The notes under the pieces are model-generated. The model was not told where the DNA came from, did not search any database, and was given only the letters and a program-made list of their open reading frames with translations. From NCBI GenBank assembly GCA_034698045.1, contig JAQGAU010000713.1, positions 1 to 24,670 on the forward strand: a stretch of DNA of 24,670 nucleotides, given 5' to 3'. The position numbers were made by a program, and so were the translations under genes. Below are positions 10,563 to 18,249 of the stretch, one piece after another; within the stretch, counting starts at the first letter, position 1; each line of letters begins with the position of its first letter. The DNA is from Paramacrobiotus richtersi. Taxonomy: Eukaryota; Tardigrada; Eutardigrada; Parachela; Macrobiotidae.

Positions 10563-13314
10563 ATCAGACACATCGAGCATCAACTGCAGGTATTTCACAA
10601 TTCGCAGTTTTACCCGACAGAACTCCAAACAAACAGCATGCGAGTCCAGCTTACGCCCGTCCACCCAGAAGCGCACTTTCAGATTCAGTCCATTGAAAGT
10701 GGGCATACTGATTTCGTTAGCCCAGTCAAGAGGTGCAATGGCCAACAACTCGTTCTGGTGTGGCCTACGGAAGAACGCACGGGGACGACGCCAGCACACC
10801 GCGGCATGTGAGAGAAACTCTGGGGAATGTTCGGGAAGTCCTGTGCGTATTGGCAGTCCACAATATTGACACAAGTATACGGACAACAGGCGGTGGTTCC
10901 CCTTTACATGGGACTGCACAGCGTGAACAGTCCCTGTCATGGCACAGTCTGGGGACGGGCACGGAAGCCCGGACGATACTCCGTATTGAGTGGCCATCCT
11001 GACGTGGGCTCTCCAATCATTACGCACCCAGATGAACGTGATGTTAGCGCCCGCCGACAGTGTGCTAAACAAAAAAGAAAAAATCAAAAAAATACGGCAC
11101 TGTACGTACATACAGTTCATAAACGTTAATGCGTTTACTCCTCTCACAAATAACAGCGTTTGCACACAAGACAACTACACAACATTGTTAATACTGCCTT
11201 TAATAACACATACAGGTCAGCAGTATTAATTCTTATACCAGTATTCTTTTATTACAAAAATAATAAATACACGTATGACGATTTACTTAAATCTTATGCC
11301 ACACGTAATTACTGAACGTATATGTACTCTTTTATCCATAACAATTTCAGACGAATTCAGCTTCGAACGACTTACTTGAAAGTAATCGGCATATTAGTTC
11401 CCAAACGAGTGGCGATTTTCTTTGCCACACCGCACACACCAAAGTTCATAGCCAGTTTGATTCCCAAAGAATACTTCTCCAAATAAAGTGCCGCACCGAC
11501 CCAGATGCTCATATATTCCTTTGCCTGGTCGTGCGAACGATCATACCAGGGCACGCTGTGTCCCGGCTGGTATGCAATCAGAGCCAAAAAATTATCGGGA
11601 ATTCCTGCGCAGATCAGGAACTCCACAACTTTTGCCACGACTAACGTTGGCCAAGTGGTATGCGCTAAGAACCGGTTCATCAGTGCGCAAAACTCTTCTG
11701 GACTTCCGCCACTTGTCCTGAAAATTAAGAAATTAACAACGCTGTTACTGCAAATGACTAGAGAGTTTTATTACAGAGTTTTTGTGCTATGAAAGGAGTC
11801 AGTAATCGAGATGATTTAACAGGTAGTAAATAAATGGTAAGTTTCATTTTGTAAACTGTAAGGATACATAAATCGTTGCAAATTAACATCAATTTCCTTG
11901 TGATAAAGAGTTGCGTTCAGGTCTGTTTCCTGTTTTTATAACGAAAAACAGTTCAAGAAGCTAGCTTACCCAAACGCACGCTTTACCAAGCGTAGAATCC
12001 AATACACTCCTGAATTGACGTGGATTGTGCCAACCGTATCCCAGAGGCGCCGACAAAACGCCATGAGGGCGAAGTCGACCAAGGGCTGTTCGAAGATAAT
12101 CACGCGCGAGAACGGGAACTCCTGAATCATCAACTGCAGGTCTTCTGCGGGCATCTGCACTGCAAATACTTCGTGGTCTGCACAGGGCCATAAAACATGT
12201 GCTGGTAAAGCACAAAATGTGCTGGTATTAACGGCCTTGTGCTCGTATAAATTAAAAAATGTGCTCAAAAGTTACCAATATTCCCCTCTTTGTTTCTGTT
12301 AAAAAAGAGTCTTGAGTAATGTTTTCCGCACCAAATCCATAAATTTGGCCCTCCAGAAAGCATAATAGCACTCATTTTTTGCTGTTTTGCTTTAGTTTCA
12401 TTCGCAAATCGTTCGTTGGCTTCGCGCTGCGCGCGAAAAAAACATGTTCGTAGTTTCGAAAGCAGCTAAGCGCTGATTTTTTTAAAACTAACAAAGCAAA
12501 ATAAATGGCCGTCCCGTAAAAATTTGGATTTGTGCTGGTTTAGATTTCAAAGATTTATGGCTCTGGACCGTCTGCAAGATAAAGCAGTAAAATTCACCAT
12601 GAGAAATTGTTATAAGTAGTCAATTTGTCAGCGACGGTTTAGGTTAATAAACTTCCGGGCATTTCAACAGATTTTCGTTACAACACACAGTGCTTACGTC
12701 CGTACTGAACCAAAGCTCCATGATCATCTGCCTGCATGTTATTTTGCGGAACGAAAGCATCTTGAGCATCCTGGACTTCCTCCTCGACACCTGCAGGATC
12801 TCCTGTAAAATTCTTGGTCTCAGTCACGCGGTCATACGGATAATAAATATATGCCATATTGGTGAAAGTGAAATAATATTAAAAGTAGCGCTGAAATTAA
12901 AGTACTGAAAATATGTTTAAATCAAAAAAAAATAAAAAAGGAAACATGGAAAAAAGAATAATAATGAAAACAAAAATTACTGTACATTACCGTAGAAATT
13001 AAATTAATGAAAAATACGTTGAAATTATGAATAAAAATTCAAATAATATATGAAAATATTTTTATGCGTTTCCAGCTGGCTTGATTACCTGGCACGTTTT
13101 CGCTACTACTGGCACTCTGCTCATCGTGTTCACTCTCGCTGAGGTCTTCATCGCTGAGGTCGTCATCGCAATAGTCCTCTTCCCCCGCTGGGATGATGCA
13201 GTCAACACTCGGGCCAGGCGGAGCAGCATGTACAGGAATTCCCGAATTATTCCAGATATTTCGACCATCACCGCGCCCGCGAGCTCGCGGAGCCAAACTA
13301 GCTGAATCTTCCAT
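10557..13314 (-). CDS. Transposon-encoded zinc-finger-like protein (462 aa, 5 exons)
   Basis: Exons: 13314-13089, 12802-12698, 12177-11970, 11717-11376, 11064-10557; all phases agree (1389 nt, stop TAA). The start is the only in-frame ATG of the first exon. Residues 6-19 are Arg/Gly-rich and 45-66 very acidic with serines. The middle (about 112-294) is a folded, hydrophobic region I do not recognise. Near the C-terminus are a C2H2-like cluster (C329, C334, H346, H351) and a C2HC-like cluster (C359, C362, H380, C384). It resembles no protein I can name. Its position in the element, and one copy of the 12-mer in or at the edge of each of its five exons, suggest an accessory DNA-binding role comparable to the second protein of CACTA elements; that is inference. 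Confidence 0.7.
12183..12565. mobile_element. Possible small non-autonomous (hAT-like) insertion in an intron
   Basis: CAGGGCCATAAA (12183-12194) and TTTATGGCTCTG (12554-12565) form 12-bp inverted ends with one mismatch, about 383 bp apart, inside the second intron of the zinc-finger-like gene. CARNG termini are typical of hAT elements. GTCTGCA occurs just outside the left end (12176-12182) and again at 12570-12576, four bases beyond the right end, so the duplication does not abut both ends. TGTGCTGGT recurs inside. No ORF. Either a decayed MITE or chance similarity. Confidence 0.4.
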
Positions 13315-14898
13315 TTGCAGGCAAATTCACATTGCCCAGATAAGAAAACACCAATCAGGATGCACAGAACACGTTCTTTTAATCAGGACTTCGAAAACTT
13401 CGAAACCAATATTCGATGCGAATATTCACAAGTCTACAATATAATTATTACCATGGATGGAATTTTCTAATATAGTTGATCATCTCCAGCGCGTAGTGAA
13501 TTCGAGAAAAGTAAAAAAAGCTGCATTCTAGGTCATGGGAAGTTACCCAAGGCTTGGCAGTCAACAGAAACACGATGGTTTGCGTTATGTCTCCAACCTA
13601 ACTGAATTTACGGTTGTAAAATAAGCGCTGTAGTATATCACTGTAGATAGTACGGTTTCGTATGACAAGTGATCGAAGCGGGGCGGTGATTACAGTTAAC
13701 AAAACGTACTTCAAATTTTAAGCCAATCACACGGGACCGATCCCGGAAATGTCCAGCTGCACGGGGTGTCTACGACTGTGCCGCAAGGGATCGAGCTACT
13801 ATGCCATGTGTGAAAATATTCGATTTACTAGCATTTCTGTGTGAGTTTTAGCCGCGCGCAGCTTTCGTTCAAAGACTTCTGGACGCAGGGACGTTTCGAA
13901 GTGAGACAATTCCCGCCGTATGGACAAGTGGCTTTGGGACTTCTCGGCTCGGGAGTATTCAATCCCTAATCTTGTTCCGCACAGCAGACTTCTTGGTGGA
14001 CATCGATGTTAATGCACAGAGTAAGAAATTCCGCTGGTAGTATTGTATTGAAGTATAAACCAATAAATCTTCTTCATTGCGGTGGCTTACCGCATCTGCA
14101 TTCGGCCGTTTGAGCATGGTATTGTTTTCATGTGCCCGTAGTGAGGTATAGTTTGTGCATCGCCGATGGCCTTACTGCACCCTGAATGCAACAAAACGCT
14201 TTGAATAGCGCAAGTTTCGCATCCACCACACAATGGAGATCCCATCTCCGTCCACTGATACTGTGCTTACTTATGCTTACGATTGTCAGTCAGAAGCGTT
14301 CGATCCCAGCGGTAGACGGGGTAGAGTCGCTGCAGCCACGGCCCATTTATCAGTCCGTTTGCGATGTACCATGTCTAAGACATGGAGAAATTCCTCCGCC
14401 TGTCGGACCTGAATATACATAATCCGCAACCGTGCATGGAAGACATCGTAAGATTGTCAGCGGTTCTGTACCTCGTATGATAACAATAGCTAAATCAGAA
14501 CGATGCGCGTCGACACCGTTAGTATAACTACACTCTAAAGGTTACCCTTTTGAACACTATAAAGGTGGCCCTTTTGAAAGAATATTGCCGTTTTCGTCAA
14601 TACCAAAAAGATTACACAGCTTGCAATGTACTAGACAATTGTTTACCTGTTACCACGCATGAAACCCTAGACCATGGTTTTGTATTATCATAATAATAAA
14701 GGGTTTATTGTCTGTCAGCACGTGTGTGTCAGTTATTGTCTAATAATGAGACACAGAATTCTGGCAATCGCACAGCAGTACATATAAACGAATACATATT
14801 GCTGGATACTGTCGCATGTACCGCACCAGAAGCAGTTCTGTTCACAGTTCCGGTTTTATGGTCTTTCGAAGTTTTACCAGTTTTCAGATCAGAGTGAA
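13315..14898. other. Right flank of transposon and upstream of GPCR, no gene seen
   Basis: No ORF with a recognisable product. CCAATC occurs near 13351 and 13722. A 45-codon frame ending in TAA near 13968 follows an AG acceptor-like site but matches nothing I know. A 24-bp tandem duplication lies at 14533-14580. A segment near 14690-14725 (AATAATAAAGGGTTTATTGT) resembles one near 1674-1703. The right end of the transposon should lie in the first few hundred bases but could not be placed. Confidence 0.5.
14533..14580. repeat. 24-bp tandem duplication
   Basis: Two adjacent 24-bp units, beginning CTCTAAAGG and CTATAAAGG, differ at a few positions. Each contains the near-palindrome AAAGG-N3-CCCTTT. 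Located about 320 bp upstream of the GPCR start. Confidence 0.8.
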
Positions 14899-16038
14899 AT
14901 GTTCACAGCCATGAATTTAACCGTCGCCATAGTTCATGGATCGAATTCATCGCTATATAGCACTGCTCAGCTCTGGTACTCCGACGTCAGTTACATGGGT
15001 TGGCTGTACACTTTCCAAACTATTTTCAGCCTGGTGTTTAATCCATTCTTCATTTATCTTTACGGCACAACTCCATCCCTTCGCACACCATTCTCAGTAT
15101 ATGTTGTAGGAATAGCGATCACGGATGTAATCAAATCTTGCACAACTGGCATCTCCAGCATCACTAACTCTTTCCAAATCCCCTGGAAATTTGGTGAAGG
15201 ATTTTGCATCATGTGTCTGCACATATCGCAAGTTTTATCCGGCCTTACTATCCACTATTATGTTCTGATCAGTGTCAATCGAGTTTGGGCGGTAACCTTT
15301 CCACATAATTACCGTCGACACCACGCAAACAGATTCGCCATTTGGGTTGTTCTGGTGATGGTTGTGTATATGAATGTATGGTCGCTACCTAGGTTAACAA
15401 CGTACGATCAGAGAGCGCGAACACCCGGTGCAGCGAATTTCTGTTTGTACGCCCTTTCCGGACCCGGTCAACAATTGTATTTCCAACTAAATGCAATTTT
15501 CACCCATATCTTGCCGCAAATCATAGTGGTGCTTCTTTATCCATTTATTGGCTACAAAATATACCAAATAACACGTACGAAGCGTAACATTTTACCTAAA
15601 AATCGCCGGAGCCTTAATCCTGTTGCACGGAATGGAACCCTCAGCCAAAATGCACCGATCTCTTTACGGACGGCTTCTGGGAAGGACGAAAAATCACTAA
15701 ATTCTAGCCAACCGAAACATATTGCGGGAGATGCTGAAGGAACAATCGACCGTGGTGTAAATGACCGAAATTACCGAGAGAACAGCGAGAGAAGTAGTAG
15801 CCGGCATTTCGTTCTGCTTACGGTACTGTTTATAAGCATAGCAGTCTTCTGGACGCCATCCCATGTGGCGTATGGTATGATGATCTGGAGCTCCCACATG
15901 GACTTTCGTCTGCTGTCCATTCACTCCATTGGAAACTTTCTGTTTTCACTGGATTGCACCATGAATCCGGTGTTGTGCTTGCTTTCGTCCAAGAACTGGC
16001 GTCAAGCAGCAAAGGCGTTTTTCCGTCCCGGCCGCTAA
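14899..16038 (+). CDS. Rhodopsin-type (class A) GPCR, 379 aa, intronless
   Basis: Seven hydrophobic segments: TM1 about 34-56, TM2 64-84, TM3 103-126, TM4 146-164, TM5 198-222, TM6 303-329, TM7 337-362. Family landmarks: N48 in TM1, D76 in TM2, C103 and C182 for the TM3-ECL2 disulfide, W149 in TM4, P206 in TM5, FWTP (317-320) in TM6 and NPVLC (356-360) in TM7. The DRY motif is changed to NRV (127-129) and the tyrosine of NPxxY to cysteine. NLT and NSS near the N-terminus are likely glycosylation sites. The third intracellular loop (about 223-302) is long, basic and Ser/Asn-rich. The start is the first ATG after an in-frame stop region; M5 is an alternative. The ligand is not predictable. A second receptor at the far end of the window suggests a local receptor family. 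Confidence 0.85.
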   Translation: MFTAMNLTVAIVHGSNSSLYSTAQLWYSDVSYMGWLYTFQTIFSLVFNPFFIYLYGTTPSLRTPFSVYVVGIAITDVIKSCTTGISSITNSFQIPWKFGEGFCIMCLHISQVLSGLTIHYYVLISVNRVWAVTFPHNYRRHHANRFAIWVVLVMVVYMNVWSLPRLTTYDQRARTPGAANFCLYALSGPGQQLYFQLNAIFTHILPQIIVVLLYPFIGYKIYQITRTKRNILPKNRRSLNPVARNGTLSQNAPISLRTASGKDEKSLNSSQPKHIAGDAEGTIDRGVNDRNYRENSERSSSRHFVLLTVLFISIAVFWTPSHVAYGMMIWSSHMDFRLLSIHSIGNFLFSLDCTMNPVLCLLSSKNWRQAAKAFFRPGR

Positions 16039-16649
16039 TTGCTGTACAATCAGATTACACTTTACTGTGACTTGAACGTGAATGTTGTAAGTGTTCTTTC
16101 TGCTTTGGTGCTATATGCTCATTTTTGTTACGCATAGTTTTGAACGCTAGTTGTAGTCTACGGTATTAGTAGCATCCGCAATTTTTTACATACATAAATT
16201 CGCATTGTAACAGCTCCCGTTATTCCTAGATTGTACTGCTCTCCAGCAAAGAAATGATATGCCGGCCGATGTCAATGCATCGAACTATATTTTCCCAGAC
16301 CTCCAGGTCAACATCAACATCCCAAGGTCAAACGAATCACAAAACAAGCAGATTCGAGTGACAGATCTCAACGTGGAAATGGTCCTTTACATGGCCGTAT
16401 CAGTTACTGTATATGTAAAACTGTAAAACTCGTGAACGGCTACTTTGCGTGGCCTTTTCGCCGCGAGCCGTTCTGCAGGGCATAGGATACCAAGATAAAC
16501 TAGGATCAAGAGAAAGGAAGACGCGCCTTTTTTTCCACCACCGTTTTGATAGCCAAAATGACCCCGCGCCTAAATATGACACGCAAAAAGGGTTGGCGCC
16601 GCATGATGGAGCGCCGTCAAGAAGCCGAGAAGGATTGCCATGCACAACA
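16039..16649. other. Intergenic between GPCR and serpin, no gene seen
   Basis: The tails of two converging genes meet here. A short hairpin-like CGATG...CATCG lies near 16267. No ORF resembles a known protein. Confidence 0.5.
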
Positions 16650-16739
16650 TTAACAGCGAACCTTTTTGTAAATAAAACAGCACAGACAAATTACCAGGCC
16701 GCTGACCAAAAGCTTAACCACTCTTCCTATGTAAGTCAA
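16650..16739 (-). pseudogene. In-frame remainder of the serpin C-terminus beyond the stop
   Basis: In the same frame as serpin exon 2, directly after the TAG, come 29 codons ending in TAA. They begin LTYIGRVVK, the expected last serpin strand (usually LFIGRVV), then LLVSGLVICLCCFIYKK, a hydrophobic segment with a basic end. So the coding remnant is well preserved downstream of a single stop. The hydrophobic tail would be unusual for a secreted serpin and could be a membrane anchor. Confidence 0.7.
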
Positions 16740-18222
16740 CTATCCCGACTTGTCCATTCTAATGGCGAATAAAAATGGACGATCCACACGGACTTCCACT
16801 CTTGGACCCAACAGCACGCTCCTGGTACTGGAAGCTACACTTGTTGTTACGGTTGTTGCCTTTAATCCTCTCTCATTGACATCTGTAAACACACGTTTAC
16901 TCAACACGGAGACTGCCTCTTAATTAAGGACTACCTCCTAATTAAGGTACAGTGCGTATAGTGCGCGTTACGCGTAACTCAAAACTCAGCCGGACAAAGT
17001 TGCGCCGAAAACAGCCTATTTTAACGGCGACGGGAACCGCACCACTCGTTCAAAGCTTGTTATACTTGCAAATCGTACGCTTACCTAAAGTCAACTTTTG
17101 AAGAAACTGCATGGGCAGTATCGTGCCATTGCGTGCATCCACCATTGGTGAGTAACCCCCATTGTTATTTTGAAGTCCGGTAACAATCCCTACTTTACCG
17201 GCAGCTGTCACGCCATCAATCACCTGCTCCAGGCTAAACTTGGGCATGCTGAGGGTGACCTGCGCGTTGTCTACTTTATCCAGGAGTTGTTCCAAGACAT
17301 CAGCTGACAAAATTGGCTCCAATGTGCTCAAGTCTTTGGACGCTTTTTGCACAAGAATGACCAAGGAATAGGTTGTCCACACATTCGGCAATACCAGCAC
17401 TTCCAAGTCCGGTAGATTTGGTGCTAGACTACCTTTATCGTTTTTTGCGTAACGCACACTTTTCTGTTTGAACTGCATCATGTCCACTTGACTCGTCGTA
17501 CCATCGAGGTTCTGGAACGGCGATTTGGCGGTCAATGCGTGATCGAACTGGTTTTTCCAAACAAACTGTAGGTAAGCCAGATTCAAGCTAAGGAATCTGG
17601 TGGTTTTGGCTAATCCGTTGGACGGTACCACATCCTTGAAATACTTTGATCCGTTCCCAACCATTGCATTGATATCCGTTCGAGCCTTTTCCACATTCGC
17701 CTGTATGTCTAGAGAAATGAACGTTGTGTTGAACATCTGTTGCCAAAGGCATTGGTATTCGTCCTTAATTTTCAGGGTTCTATCAGTAAATGTCCAAGTG
17801 TCTAAAACAGTGACGTCATCGGCGTTATCAGGGACCACCGATTTATGCGGTGTTGTGCGGTAGAGGAACACAATAACGTCCAGAATGTCCAGGCAAGTGA
17901 TGTTCTTCCCGTCGATCCCGAATGCCTGCTGGACCTCGGTCCGCGCTGTACCCAGTGTTGAGCGGCATTTTCTCGTCAGTGGCATGGCGAGGTGCATTGG
18001 GAAGCTAACGAGATTCTCCGTGGAAGGCAAGCCCACGAGTTGTTTGTTAAGCAAACCGACAGTGAATTTATTGAGAATGGGCTTGATGGTGTCCAGTTTC
18101 GGGCAAGTAGCGGCGTTGAAGCACATATCGGTTGGCGGCGGTGGACACTGGGCGGCCGACAGGGTACCGGAAACAATGCAGATTGCGCAGATGAGCATCC
18201 AGGTTCCCGCTTTGTACACCAT
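16740..18222 (-). CDS. Secreted serpin with early stop codon (426 aa, two exons)
   Basis: Exon 1 is 18222-17085 and exon 2 is 16882-16740, joined in phase 1 (TTTAG|GTAAGC...GTTTACAG). The start at 18222 gives a clean signal peptide (about residues 1-25, ending LSAAQ); an acceptor-like TTTGCAG just upstream suggests a 5' leader intron. Serpin landmarks: helix B region SFPMHLAMPL, FVWKNQFDHAL, VDMMQFKQ, a VTLSMPKFSLE strand, the hinge DVNERGLKATTVTT (380-393), then a reactive loop with T399-R400-S401 at the scissile position, and RPFLFAIR (414-421). Arg-Ser suggests a trypsin-like target if R400 is P1; strict loop counting puts T399 at P1. A TAG follows G426 immediately before the conserved final strand, so the product would lack it. 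It is a nonsense allele, a young pseudogene, or subject to readthrough. Confidence 0.8.
16883..17084 (-). other. Serpin intron with short repeats
   Basis: 202-nt GT-AG intron. It holds a direct repeat around CTTAATTAAGG and CCTAATTAAGG (about 16918-16947) and a small hairpin, GTAAAC and GTTTAC, at its 3' end, close to the acceptor. Confidence 0.6.
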
Positions 18223-18249
18223 TTTCTTGAGTGTTACTGCAAAGGACAA

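Larger units (their letters stand above)
3107..13244. repeat. Dispersed palindromic 12-mer CRGGANNTCCYG (20 copies)
   Basis: Exact matches start at 3107, 3731, 4162, 4630, 5065, 5586, 6141, 6547, 7427, 8119, 8670, 9140, 9588, 10002, 10516, 10832, 11597, 12113, 12794 and 13233. Eighteen combine one CAGGA and one CGGGA half-site; two (6141, 12794) have two CAGGA halves; none has two CGGGA halves. Degenerate copies keeping the GGANNTCC core lie at 4456, 7640, 7897, 8306, 8720, 11618, 11700 and 12773. No exact copy was found in 1-3106 or 13245-24670; a few isolated cores occur there (for example 16790). In coding exons it is read in different frames (as GxP, as EF, and as RKSR), so it is conserved as DNA. 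Confidence 0.9.
3107..13314. mobile_element. Large three-gene DNA transposon, EnSpm/CACTA-like
   Basis: The limits given are minimal: from the outermost 12-bp motif on the left (3107) to the start codon of the last gene (13314). Contents: a minus-strand BEN-domain gene (3194-6668), a + strand TNP2-like transposase (7252-9988) and a minus-strand zinc-finger-like gene (10557-13314). What unifies the segment is 20 exact copies of CRGGANNTCCYG, absent from both flanks. All three genes keep open frames and consistent splice phases, so the copy looks intact and recent. I searched 2.3-3.1 kb against the reverse complement of 13.3-14.06 kb by eye and found no convincing terminal inverted repeats; CACTA occurs at 2456 and 2472 and TAGTG at 13494, but the adjoining sequences do not match. 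Confidence 0.75.

Noticed and set aside
11961-12215. Alternative minus-strand frame GVPVLARD... starting at the CAG of the 12-mer at 12113
   Set aside because: It joins the next exon only in a frame that soon stops; the QEFPFSRV frame keeps phase through all later exons.
2456-13498. CACTA at 2456/2472 and TAGTG at 13494 as transposon termini
   Set aside because: The sequence inside each end does not match the other beyond the five bases, and no flanking duplication was seen.
13850-13968. 45-codon + strand frame after an AG site
   Set aside because: Composition looks coding, but no partner exon, start codon or family was found.
16400-16645. 81-codon minus-strand ORF downstream of the serpin
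   Set aside because: Begins below the serpin frame's end, has no domain and no splice link; likely chance.
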